Positions 33,482-41,986 of a DNA stretch of 64,000 nucleotides are shown here, piece by piece (position 1 is the first letter of the stretch; every line of letters begins with the position of its first letter). The notes beneath the pieces were generated by a model. The model saw only the letters and a program-made list of their open reading frames with translations, had not been told where the DNA came from and did no database searches. A program made the translations under genes and the position numbers. The stretch is from Permianibacter sp046297695 (GTDB lineage Bacteria > Pseudomonadota > Gammaproteobacteria > Enterobacterales > Permianibacteraceae), in assembly GCA_046297695.1 (NCBI GenBank), contig JBKBHF010000004.1:60041-124040 (forward strand). The letters are read 5' to 3'.

Positions 33482-36106
33482 TCAGAAGCGACCTTGCCAC
33501 TCCAACGAGGCGCTACGCCCCATCGGACTGTACAGCGATTGGTTAAAGAACGGCCAGGACAGACTCGAAACCGGAGGTTCTTCATCGGTCAAATTCTGGA
33601 TGCCAAACACAATCCTTTGTTCAGCGGTCAGGGCATAACCAAACTGATAATCAAACTGATAGAACGCGTCTACCTTTGAGCTACGCTCTTCTGAAAAGTC
33701 AGCGAAGCCATCATCGTTCTCGTCGAAATCGCCATCCGCGTCAGGATCCAGTGGCACCGAATACAAATAGTCCCAATCACCAAGATACTGCATTGCCAGG
33801 AAGTGCGTGATGGCCTCGCCCTGCCAATGCAGGCTCATTTTCGCACGCCAGAGCGGATTGCCGGAGTTGCCTTCCTGCTCACTAATACCAGCCCCCGGAT
33901 AAGTCTCACCTTCCAGATTGATCAAGCGGGACAGCTCGGTCTGCCATTTCAGCACACCACCAGCGACCCGGTTGAAACGGAAAGCGAAGCCCAGATCGGC
34001 ACCAAAGGCTTTGCGCCCTGCCAGATTCAGGAACGAATCGTTGTAAGTACGAACGGTCGGAGTGTACTGGCTGCCGTCCCATGCCGTGAACGCCTGATTG
34101 GCTTCAATAATCCGGCCCACGCAGAAATCCGGCAAGGTGCCACCGGCCAGGCAGCGATCGGCGATCGTGCGTGCGCCGAGATTGCTGATGATGTTGTCAA
34201 CATCAATCGACCACAGATCGAACGACACCTCACTACCCGACTCTGGCTCGAACAGCACGCCGACCACCACCGACTCCGACTCCTCCGGCTCCAGATCCGG
34301 ATTGCCCGACTGGACGAAGGGCAAATTGCCTGCGCTGCCGAGGTTCAGTTTGGTGTAGAGCTGATGCATGCTCGGTGCCCGGAAACCCGTGCCCCATGAC
34401 AGCCGGAACAACAGCTCGTCAGTAGGGTTCACGCGCAGGCCAAGCTTTGGATTGGTGCTGCTGCCAAAATCGCTGTAATCGTCCTGACGCAGCGACAGTG
34501 ACAACTCGGCGGTATCCGACAACGGAATGGCCGTTTCAACATAGGCCGCAGTAAGCGAGCGCTCGCCTTCGGCACCCGAAGTGCCGTAGCCAACGACATC
34601 GCCATCGAGAATGGCTTGCTCGGACCGATCGAAGAAAGTCTCCTTCCGGTGTTCCAGACCAGCCGCCAACCAGATCGGGCCGCGAACGGTATCGACCAGC
34701 GGGCCGGACATGCGCAGTTCCTGCGCCGTTACCGTTGACTCACCCTGATGCCAGAACTCGCTGGTGTAATCGTCAACCTGGGCAGCGGTCAGCGGATTGC
34801 GAATCGAAAATACGTTGTTGGCGATGTCAGTCTGCAAACGAATGTAGTCATTGACATGCAACCAGCCTTCACTGAGGGTCTCGTCGATTTCCGTTTCATG
34901 GCGATACAGCGCCAGGTTGAAATCGTAATCCGACAATTGCCATTGCCAGTCCATCGCCAGCTGCTGGCTGAGCGACTCAGTGTCAATCGTTGGAGTGCCA
35001 AGCTCGGTCAAACGACGCACCGTCAGGAAATTCACACCATTGATATTCTCGACCTGACCGATATTCACCCCATCAGTCGGGTAGGGAATCGATGTATGAA
35101 ATCCCGTTGACCGGGTATCCACACCTACCAAACCGTAATGAATGCTCAACTTGGCCCAGCCAAAATCATAACCCAGCTTGCCATCAATGCTGGCGCGATC
35201 GGTTTCAGGCAAAAGCAGCATCTGGCTGGCGTAATCATTGAGACAGATATCACCGGAACCGAAGCCAAACACATCGGCGCCCGGATAACGGTTCTCTGCC
35301 GCACAGTTGCCGAGCGGCGAAAATTCCCCGGTAGCAGAGTTCAACTGCCAACCAATGGCGCTGTAAATGTCCCGATCATCGCGAATGCCCAGTTCACCCA
35401 AATCACGGCGCAGGGATTTGGCGTAGTCACGATCCGCGCCCAACAGCTCGTCACGGTGCGAGGCATCAACGCCAATCAGCCAGTTCAGCTGTTCGGTTTC
35501 ACCGCCATGCAGCAACGACAGCGCACCGGTATCTGCGCCGCCGTGCTCGGTGGTTTTGCCGCGCACGGCGACTTCAGTACCGGAGAAGCTGTCGTAAGTA
35601 ATGATGTTGACGACACCGGCAACCGCGTCGGAGCCGTACAGTGCCGAGGCGCCATCCTTCAGGATTTCGACACGTTTAACGGTGGCGAGTGGAATGCTGT
35701 TCAGATCGACAAAGGCATTGCTGCCGCCGGCACCGAACGGGTACATCGGCTGGCGCTTGCCGTTGACGAGCACCAAGGTGCGCTCGGCGCCAAGGCTGCG
35801 CAAATCAAACGCGGCTGCACCCGGCGTGAAACCGGTCGTGAACGATTCGTTGAAGCTGCCGGCGCCGTTGTAAGGCGACATTTGCAGCAGCTCATGCAGC
35901 GTGACAGCGCCCGAACCTTCAATGGCGGTGCGATCAATGACAACGACCGGGGAGGAGGTTTCCTGATCGATGCGCTTGATATGGGTGCCGGTTACGACGA
36001 TGCGATCTTCGGCAGCGTCTTCAGCAATCGAAACAGCGGGAGAAACAGCGAGCAAAGCAAGAACCGCGTGCGCAACCGGCTGGCGGCGCATCTGTGCAAA
36101 CAGCAT
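33482..36106 (-). CDS. TonB-dependent receptor linked to the fusion genes
   Basis: An 874-residue receptor: signal peptide to about residue 29 (VSIAEDA), TonB-box-like DRIVVTGT, plug domain with LVLVNGKRQPMYPFG and YGSDAVAGVVNIIT, then the barrel with LSWGTGFRAPSMHQLY. The C-terminus is SLEWQGRF, ending in Phe. Residues about 787-806 are a very acidic stretch (DPDADGDFDENDDGFADF) resembling calcium-binding thrombospondin type-3-like loops. Cys pairs occur in external loops (NCAAENRY/DICLNDY, DRCLAGG/DFCVGR). ATG 36106 has AGGAG five bases upstream and a good promoter 78 bp further up. It belongs to the general peptide/polymer-type receptors, but the substrate is unknown. Confidence 0.93.
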   Translation of the reverse strand: MLFAQMRRQPVAHAVLALLAVSPAVSIAEDAAEDRIVVTGTHIKRIDQETSSPVVVIDRTAIEGSGAVTLHELLQMSPYNGAGSFNESFTTGFTPGAAAFDLRSLGAERTLVLVNGKRQPMYPFGAGGSNAFVDLNSIPLATVKRVEILKDGASALYGSDAVAGVVNIITYDSFSGTEVAVRGKTTEHGGADTGALSLLHGGETEQLNWLIGVDASHRDELLGADRDYAKSLRRDLGELGIRDDRDIYSAIGWQLNSATGEFSPLGNCAAENRYPGADVFGFGSGDICLNDYASQMLLLPETDRASIDGKLGYDFGWAKLSIHYGLVGVDTRSTGFHTSIPYPTDGVNIGQVENINGVNFLTVRRLTELGTPTIDTESLSQQLAMDWQWQLSDYDFNLALYRHETEIDETLSEGWLHVNDYIRLQTDIANNVFSIRNPLTAAQVDDYTSEFWHQGESTVTAQELRMSGPLVDTVRGPIWLAAGLEHRKETFFDRSEQAILDGDVVGYGTSGAEGERSLTAAYVETAIPLSDTAELSLSLRQDDYSDFGSSTNPKLGLRVNPTDELLFRLSWGTGFRAPSMHQLYTKLNLGSAGNLPFVQSGNPDLEPEESESVVVGVLFEPESGSEVSFDLWSIDVDNIISNLGARTIADRCLAGGTLPDFCVGRIIEANQAFTAWDGSQYTPTVRTYNDSFLNLAGRKAFGADLGFAFRFNRVAGGVLKWQTELSRLINLEGETYPGAGISEQEGNSGNPLWRAKMSLHWQGEAITHFLAMQYLGDWDYLYSVPLDPDADGDFDENDDGFADFSEERSSKVDAFYQFDYQFGYALTAEQRIVFGIQNLTDEEPPVSSLSWPFFNQSLYSPMGRSASLEWQGRF

Positions 36107-36183
36107 AACTACTCCTGCGACTGGATGATTAAAACAAGCGTCAACACTGACGAAAGCGGAGGCTGGCTCCGGCAAAGGCGCGC

Positions 36184-36212
36184 AATCTAGGCGCTCAAAA
36201 TTTAACCGTCAA
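36184..36212 (-). promoter_or_regulatory. sigma70 promoter of the second receptor gene
   Basis: On the minus strand TTGACG and TAGATT are separated by exactly 17 bp, about 78 bp before the receptor ATG. It is one of the best promoter matches in the window. Confidence 0.65.
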
Positions 36213-36238
36213 GCAAAAGTGTAAGTTTGTCGCAGAGT

Positions 36239-36254
36239 GTAAAGTAGGCTTTAC
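36239..36254. promoter_or_regulatory. candidate operator upstream of the receptor promoter
   Basis: Inverted repeat GTAAAG-TAGG-CTTTAC centred about 35 bp upstream of the -35 box. A related half-site AGTGTAAGTTTG lies between it and the promoter. The position suits an activator site. Confidence 0.4.
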
Positions 36255-36453
36255 GCCTTGTATCAGAATGTAGTTGTTAGCGGCGGGTTGAACGGTGTGG
36301 GATGCCCGGATCTTTGACTATCGCACAAGTAAATCCAACGCCGTCAGCAGGCTCTTGTCCGCATCGTTTGCCCAGCAGCGAGTGGAACTGGTCGCAATGC
36401 CGGCACGTTTGCTCTTGATATCTTGTTCAGTGCAAATGGCGCACAGCCAAAGA

Positions 36454-36477
36454 AAACGGGACCCGAAGGTCCCGTTT
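36454..36477. terminator. terminator of the malate dehydrogenase gene
   Basis: AAACGGGACC-CGAA-GGTCCCGTTT, a 10-bp stem with a CGAA tetraloop, 49 bp past the mdh stop. The remaining DNA up to the receptor start (36107-36453) holds the receptor promoter and no gene. Confidence 0.8.
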
Positions 36478-36525
36478 CCTCGCTACCGGCCATAATGGCC
36501 AGCCAGCACTGCACGCAAATGACGA

Positions 36526-37506
36526 TTACAGCAGATCTTTGCAGGTATCGCGCTCTTCCTGCAGTTCTTTCTCCGACTCTTTCATCTTGCCCTTGATGAA
36601 ATCGCTGACCGGCAGATTCTGGATGATGGTCCACTCGCCGTTCTTGCAGGTGACCGGGTAGGAGTAGATGAGGCCTTTCTCGATGCCGTAGCTGCCATCG
36701 CTGGCCACGGCCATCGACGTCCAATCGCCTTCCGCGGTGCCGAGCACCCAGTCGCGCATGTGGTCGACCACGGCGTTGGCAGCCGAGGCTGCCGACGAAG
36801 CGCCACGGGCAGCAATGACCGCGGCACCGCGCTTGGCGACGGTCGGAATGAAGGTGTCGCGGGTCCAGGCTTCGTCATTGACCACGCTCGGCGCCGGCTT
36901 GCCGTTGATGGTGGCGTAGCTGATGTCCGGCACCTGGGTGGTCGAGTGGTTGCCCCAGATCAGCATCTTCTTGATGTCGCTGACTTTGCCGCCGACTTTC
37001 TCGGCCAGCTGGTGCAGGCCGCGGTTGTGGTCCAGGCGGGTCAGGGCGGTGATGTTGCGCGGGTCAATCGACGGCGCGTTCTTGCTGAGGATGTAGGCGT
37101 TGGTGTTGGCCGGGTTGCCGACCACGACGATCTTGATGTTCTTGCTGGCGACCTTGTCGACCACCTTGCCGAGCGCACTGAAGATCTTGCCGTTGTCTTT
37201 CAGCAGATCGCTGCGCTCCATGCCCGGGCCACGCGGCTTGGCGCCGACCAGCAGGGCGTAGTCGGCATCCTTGAATGCCACTTCCGGGTTGTCGGTCGGG
37301 ACGATGCCGTGCAGCAGCGGGAAGGCGCAGTCATTCAGCTCCATCGCCACCGCTTCCAGCACTTTCAAGGCCGGGGTGATTTCCAGCAGTTGCAGGATGA
37401 CCGGCTGGTCTTTGCCGAACATCTCGCCATTGGCGACGCGGAACAGCAGGGAATAGCAGATTTGACCGGCGGCACCGGTAACAGCAACACGGACTGGAGC
37501 TTTCAT
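36526..37506 (-). CDS. mdh: malate dehydrogenase
   Basis: A 326-residue NAD-dependent malate dehydrogenase of the long (cytosolic/Burkholderia-Xanthomonas) type. Motifs: VAVTGAAGQICYSLLFR at the N-terminus, VGAKPRGPGMERSDLL with substrate-binding Arg, VGNPANTNAYI, LTRLDHNRG and the catalytic His in WGNHSTTQVPD. It interconverts malate and oxaloacetate in the TCA cycle. One oddity is the third glycine of the dinucleotide-binding GxxGxxG, which is Cys17 (GGC to TGC). The start at 37506 fits the family; the open frame further up is not conserved-looking. Divergent from the PAS-GGDEF gene, with mdh promoter elements presumably in 37507-37700. Confidence 0.95.
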   Translation of the reverse strand: MKAPVRVAVTGAAGQICYSLLFRVANGEMFGKDQPVILQLLEITPALKVLEAVAMELNDCAFPLLHGIVPTDNPEVAFKDADYALLVGAKPRGPGMERSDLLKDNGKIFSALGKVVDKVASKNIKIVVVGNPANTNAYILSKNAPSIDPRNITALTRLDHNRGLHQLAEKVGGKVSDIKKMLIWGNHSTTQVPDISYATINGKPAPSVVNDEAWTRDTFIPTVAKRGAAVIAARGASSAASAANAVVDHMRDWVLGTAEGDWTSMAVASDGSYGIEKGLIYSYPVTCKNGEWTIIQNLPVSDFIKGKMKESEKELQEERDTCKDLL

Positions 37507-37710
37507 GGACACGACCCTTGCAACGGACTTTCGACTGGACCCGCCGCCACCGCCATGGCGCGACGGAATTGAAGGGCGCAAAGGGTAGCACAACAGCGAT
37601 TCTGCCGGGTTGCCCGCAACACCAAAGTCGGTCCTTTCGTAGGATCGGCCACTGGCGTTTGGCGGCGAGCCTGCCAGACTAGGCAGACAGGTCCGGGAGG
37701 GGCCGTCTTG

Positions 37711-39159
37711 GTGAGCATGGCTGTGGTTGGCTACCTGATCGCCCTTATCGCATTGGCAGCCCTGAGCGTCTGGCTCTGGCGGCTGCATCGGACCCGGCTG
37801 GCCGGCGAGGCCGCGCTGCGCTCATCGGAAGCCAAGTACCGGCTGCTGCTGGAAAGTGCGCCCTGCGCCATCGTCATCACCGCCCTCGATGACAACCGGG
37901 TGCTGTATCTGAACCAGCGCGCGGTGGCCGAGTTCGATGTGCCACACGCCGACGAAGTGATCGGCACGCCGGCGCCGATGTACTACCAGAATCCGGCCGA
38001 CCGGGACCTGTTCATCGCCACGTTGAAGCGCGATGGCAAACTCGATGACCTGGAGCTGGCCCTGCAAACCCCGCACGGCGACAAGGTCTGGATGTCGGTG
38101 TCGGCGCGGCTGACCGAGTTCGAAGGCAAGGCCGCCATCTTTGTTGCTGCCGTCAATGTCAGCGGTCGCAAATATGTTGAGCTGGAACTGCGCGAACAGC
38201 GCAAGGTGCTGCAGCAGTTCTATGACGCGATGACCGATCACGTGTTCCTGCTGCGGGTCGAGCCGGACAACCGGTTCCGGCTGGTCGCCACCAACACCGC
38301 CATGGCCAGTTTTTTTGGCGCCAGCAAGGAACAGATGCTGAATCGGGAGCTCGGTGAATTGCTCTCGGATCCGGAGCTGCTGGCGCGCATTCGCCAGCGC
38401 TATCAGCATGTGGTCGAGACTCGCACGGTCAGCCATTACGAAGAGTCTGCCACCGACCGCGATCAGCAAAGCCAGGATTTCGACACCGTGCTGTCGCCAT
38501 TGCTCGATGACGACGGCGCGGTTCGCTACATCTGTGGTATCTCGCGCAAGATCAGCGAGCGCAAGCAAATGGAAACCGCGCTGCGATTGACCAACGATCA
38601 CCTGCAGCAGCAGCTGGCCAAAGTCGAGGAATTGCACGGTTTGCTGCGTGAACAGGCCATCCGCGATCCGCTCACCGGCCTGTTCAACCGGCGCTATCTG
38701 GAAGAGTCGCTCGAGCGCGAACTGGCGCGGGCCCTGCGCGAAGGCTACGCGGTCAGTGTGGTGCTCGCCGACATCGATCACTTCAAGAAACTCAACGACA
38801 CCTATGGTCATCCGGCCGGTGATGAAGTGCTGCGGCAACTGGCCCGGCTGCTGAAAGAACAGGCGCGCGCCAGCGACATACCCTGCCGCTATGGCGGCGA
38901 GGAATTCTTGTTCGTGCTGCCGCACACCAACACCAGCATCGCGCTGGAGCGAGCCAATCAATGGCGACTCGCCTTCTCCGACTTGGAGGTGCCGTTTGGT
39001 GATTTGAGCCTGAAAGCAACCCTTTCGGCCGGTGTCGCCAGCTACCCCGGCCATGGCCGCACCGCGGCCGCGCTTATTGATGCTGCCGACCGGGCGCTTT
39101 ATGACGCCAAGCATCAGGGCCGCAACCGTATCTGTGCCGCGTCGGGGCCGGCGCAATGA
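37711..39159 (+). CDS. PAS-PAS-GGDEF diguanylate cyclase
   Basis: About 482 residues: one N-terminal transmembrane helix (residues 4-24), PAS domain 1 (about 40-155, SEAKYRLLLESAPCAIVITA), PAS domain 2 (about 160-288, ending YICGISRKISERKQ with a PAC motif), a short coiled coil (290-318), and a GGDEF domain. The catalytic motif is GGEEF at 395-399 with the RxxD inhibitory site RASD five residues before it, so it should be an active, feedback-inhibited c-di-GMP synthase. GGGAGG lies upstream of three possible starts (TTG 37708, GTG 37711, ATG 37717); the GTG is chosen. The PAS ligand is unknown. Confidence 0.92.
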   Translation: MSMAVVGYLIALIALAALSVWLWRLHRTRLAGEAALRSSEAKYRLLLESAPCAIVITALDDNRVLYLNQRAVAEFDVPHADEVIGTPAPMYYQNPADRDLFIATLKRDGKLDDLELALQTPHGDKVWMSVSARLTEFEGKAAIFVAAVNVSGRKYVELELREQRKVLQQFYDAMTDHVFLLRVEPDNRFRLVATNTAMASFFGASKEQMLNRELGELLSDPELLARIRQRYQHVVETRTVSHYEESATDRDQQSQDFDTVLSPLLDDDGAVRYICGISRKISERKQMETALRLTNDHLQQQLAKVEELHGLLREQAIRDPLTGLFNRRYLEESLERELARALREGYAVSVVLADIDHFKKLNDTYGHPAGDEVLRQLARLLKEQARASDIPCRYGGEEFLFVLPHTNTSIALERANQWRLAFSDLEVPFGDLSLKATLSAGVASYPGHGRTAAALIDAADRALYDAKHQGRNRICAASGPAQ

Positions 39160-39531
39160 ACGCTTGCCGGCGCAGGTGCGGCTCCGCCGTGACAGCGCCG
39201 GTTTTCGGCAGCTGCTGAACATTGGCGTACCGGCGCATCAAATCGATGTCGTCGATGATCCGCTGCAGAACCTGCGCAAACTGCAGGCCGGCCGGCTCGA
39301 TCTGATCACCTTGCAGCCCGGCGTACTGGCCTGGCACGCCCGTCAGTTCGGCATTGCGCCGGACAGCCTCGAACCGGTGTTTGCACTGCTGCCGGCAACC
39401 GATTTCCAGCTGGCGCCGCCGGCACCGATCCGGCCCTGGGCGCAGCGCTGCGCCAGCGTCTGGCAGAACTGGATGCGTCGGGACGTTTGGATCGGATTCG
39501 GCAGGATGCCCTGAAGACGCTGCTGCCCTGA
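39158..39531 (+). pseudogene. remnant of a periplasmic solute-binding protein gene
   Basis: Directly after the cyclase stop the sequence reads as the C-terminal half of a SBP_bac_3-type protein: FRQLLNIGVPAHQIDVVDDP, LQAGRLDLITLQPGVLAWHA, SLEPVFALLPATDFQLA. The reading frame then shifts by one near 39420 and continues as GTDPALGAALRQRLAELDAS, then GRLDRIRQDALKTLLP and TGA, a normal end for this family. There is no signal peptide or N-terminal lobe. Both the missing 5' half and the frameshift mark it as decayed. Three intact members of the broad family lie at 41.0-43.7 kb. Confidence 0.65.
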
Positions 39532-39607
39532 ACGGGCCAGGCGGATTTGGTGGAGCTGACGGGGCCGCAGCCACTTGCCGCTAACCGCTTGCTGCTTGTC
39601 ACAACAC

Positions 39608-39629
39608 TGTGTTTAACTTATTAAACACA
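39608..39629. promoter_or_regulatory. palindromic operator candidate upstream of gabT
   Basis: Perfect inverted repeat with 9-bp arms TGTGTTTAA and TTAAACACA and a CTTA centre, 44 bp before the gabT ATG. It is AT-rich within GC-rich DNA and is not a terminator. It looks like a dimeric repressor site; no regulator gene is adjacent. Confidence 0.5.
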
Positions 39630-39672
39630 ACTCTTGCCGCCACGTTCCGGCCTTATCCCCACAGGTCCCGCC

Positions 39673-40956
39673 ATGTCCCCAATCCGCAATGTCGATTTGC
39701 AGAAACGTCGAGAAGCCGCCATCGCCCGCGGCGTCGGTCAGGCCACCCAGCGTTATGCCGACAAGGCCCTGAATGCCGAGGTCTGGGATGTCGAGGGCAA
39801 GCGCTACATCGATTTCGCCGGCGGCATTGGTGTGCTGAACACCGGCCACCGCCACCCGAAAGTGATGGCCGCCATCGAACAGCAGCTCGGCCGCTTCCTG
39901 CATACCTGCTTTCAGGTCATGCCGTACGAGCCCTACGTTGAGCTCGCCGAAAAACTCAATGCGATCGCGCCGATCAACGGCCCGGCGAAATCGCTGTTCC
40001 TGTCGACCGGTGCCGAAGCGGTCGAAAACGCCATCAAGATCGCGCGCGCCTACACCAAGCGCACCGGCGTCATTGCTTTCAGTGGCGGCTTTCATGGCCG
40101 CACCATGATGGGCATGGCACTGACCGGCAAAGTGGCTCCGTACAAAATCGGTTTCGGGCCGTTCCCGAGCGAGATCTATCACGGCCGTTTTCCGCACGAC
40201 TATCACGGCGTGTCGGTTGCCGATGCGCTGGCGGATCTGCAGCATATTTTCAAATGCGACATCGAACCGAGCCGCGTTGCCGCCATCATCATCGAACCGG
40301 TGCAAGGCGAAGGCGGTTTCACTGTCGCGCCACCGGAATTCATGCGGGCGCTGCGGGCACTGTGCGACGAGCACGGCATGTTATTGATCGCTGATGAAGT
40401 GCAATCCGGCTTTGCTCGCACCGGCAAATACTTTGCGATGGAGCATTACGACGTGCACGCCGATCTGATCACCACCGCCAAATCGATCGGCGGCGGTTTG
40501 CCGATTTCCGGCGTCGTCGGTCGCGCCGAGGTGATGGATGCGCCAGCGCCTGGCGGCCTTGGCGGCACCTATGCCGGCAACCCGGTCGCCTGCGCCGCCG
40601 CCTGCGCGGTCATCGACGTAATCAAAGAAGAGAACGTGCTCGCGCGCTCGCAAGCGCTCGGTGACAAGTTCAAGCAGTTCATGCGCGAACTCGCTTCCGA
40701 TAGCAGTCTCGGCATCGGAGAAATCCGCGGCCTCGGTGGCATGGTGGCGTTTGAAGTGGTCAAGCCCGGCAGCCATGAGCCGGATGCCGAACGCACGAAG
40801 AAGCTGACCGCCCGCGCCGCCGAACTCGGCCTGATCCTGCTCAGCTGCGGGGTGTACTACAACACCATCCGGGTGCTGGTGCCGATCACCGCCGAAGACG
40901 AAGTGCTGGAAGAAGGGCTGTCGATTCTGGCAAAGGCGTTGCGAGAAACGGTCTGA
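39673..40956 (+). CDS. gabT: 4-aminobutyrate aminotransferase
   Basis: A 427-residue class III PLP aminotransferase. PLP lysine is Lys270 in ITTAKSIGGGLPISGVVG; other family blocks are FLSTGAEAVENAIKIARAYT, SGGFHGRTMMGMALTGK and IIEPVQGEGGF, which together are typical of GabT rather than ArgD. It moves the amino group of GABA (or 5-aminovalerate) to 2-oxoglutarate to give succinate semialdehyde. No gabD is present in this window. ATG 39673 has a weak ribosome site. A palindromic operator candidate precedes the gene and a bidirectional terminator follows. Confidence 0.93.
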   Translation: MSPIRNVDLQKRREAAIARGVGQATQRYADKALNAEVWDVEGKRYIDFAGGIGVLNTGHRHPKVMAAIEQQLGRFLHTCFQVMPYEPYVELAEKLNAIAPINGPAKSLFLSTGAEAVENAIKIARAYTKRTGVIAFSGGFHGRTMMGMALTGKVAPYKIGFGPFPSEIYHGRFPHDYHGVSVADALADLQHIFKCDIEPSRVAAIIIEPVQGEGGFTVAPPEFMRALRALCDEHGMLLIADEVQSGFARTGKYFAMEHYDVHADLITTAKSIGGGLPISGVVGRAEVMDAPAPGGLGGTYAGNPVACAAACAVIDVIKEENVLARSQALGDKFKQFMRELASDSSLGIGEIRGLGGMVAFEVVKPGSHEPDAERTKKLTARAAELGLILLSCGVYYNTIRVLVPITAEDEVLEEGLSILAKALRETV

Positions 40957-40974
40957 GCGATGCGTGGCGCGTGA

Positions 40975-40998
40975 CAAGGGCGGGTAATCCCGCCCTTG
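40975..40998. terminator. bidirectional terminator between gabT and a solute-binding gene
   Basis: CAAGGGCGGG-TAAT-CCCGCCCTTG, a perfect 10-bp stem between convergent genes. Confidence 0.8.
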
Positions 40999-41031
40999 CT
41001 GTTTGCTGTGGCAGGAGCAACTTTCTCCCAG

Positions 41032-41844
41032 TTACTGATAGGCTTTCAGGATCGTCTGCCAGGCCGGATCATCGGGCAGAGCCTTCATCAGCGGTTCCAG
41101 CCAGTCGTAGACATCGCGACGACGATGCGGGATCAGGATACGGCGAGCGAACACATCGTGTGGCCGATCCGACAGAAAATAAAATTCGCGGCCACCGTAA
41201 TGCCGCATCAGATACTCAAAGGTGCTGCGGCTGATGATGGTGACGTCGATACGATTGACCCGCAGCTTGGTCAGGTTCTGCAGCTCGCTGTCGGTGTCTT
41301 CGCGGCGCAGCTGGCCCAGTTTGACCGCTTCATCAATGCCGTAATAGTAGTGGCCGTGCACACCGCCCACGGTCTTGCCAGACAGGCTTTCCGGGCCATG
41401 GTACTGCACCGGCCGCGAGGCCGGTGAAACCAGCTCGTCGCGATCGTTCATCAGCACCGAGGTCCACAGGTACTGCTTCTCTTCGATGTCACGGAACCAA
41501 ACGGGATTGACGCCGAGCACGATGCCGTCGAAATCGCTGGCATGCACCAGTTGCTCGAGCCGTTTGCGCGGCAGGTATTCGGTTTTCAAGGCCATTCGGC
41601 CGAGTTTGCGGTTGACGTAATCGGCAAACGCGAAGTACAGCCCCTGCTCTTTTTGAACATCCGTAATAAACGGTGGTTTCAGATGATAGACATAGGCGGT
41701 CACCGTGGCGGGCTCTGCCGAAACCGCGGGTAAGCCCGTGGCCGCGTTCGCCACGGTGGTGCTAGCAGCGGCAAGCGCGGCCAACACGAGCAGCGACATG
41801 TAGCGCAGGCAATACAGGCATTGCCTTCCGATCGTGGACGTCAT
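41032..41844 (-). CDS. periplasmic solute-binding protein (SBP_bac_3-like)
   Basis: A 270-residue exported protein. The N-terminus (MTSTIGRQCLYCLRYMSLLV) leads into a signal peptide cleaved near TVANAATG. The mature part has the two-lobe pattern of type II periplasmic binding proteins: VYHLKPPFITDVQKEQGLYF, YLPRKRLEQLVHASDFDGIV, LSGKTVGGVHGHYYYG and LTKLRVNRIDVTIISRSTF. ATG 41844 has GGAG upstream. No permease or ATPase gene is nearby, so it may act as a signal-input protein or serve a distant transporter. Divergent from the next solute-binding gene. Confidence 0.82.
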   Translation of the reverse strand: MTSTIGRQCLYCLRYMSLLVLAALAAASTTVANAATGLPAVSAEPATVTAYVYHLKPPFITDVQKEQGLYFAFADYVNRKLGRMALKTEYLPRKRLEQLVHASDFDGIVLGVNPVWFRDIEEKQYLWTSVLMNDRDELVSPASRPVQYHGPESLSGKTVGGVHGHYYYGIDEAVKLGQLRREDTDSELQNLTKLRVNRIDVTIISRSTFEYLMRHYGGREFYFLSDRPHDVFARRILIPHRRRDVYDWLEPLMKALPDDPAWQTILKAYQ

Positions 41845-41986
41845 CACTGCTCCAGACACGAACTGCCGGATGCCCAGTGTAGACCACGAATGCCCCCGGT
41901 AACGGCCAGTCCGTTCACGCCGACTGGCATCTGGCGCAATCTTGACCATACTTGCGCTGAACCCCATTCAATCGGGAGGTATGGTC

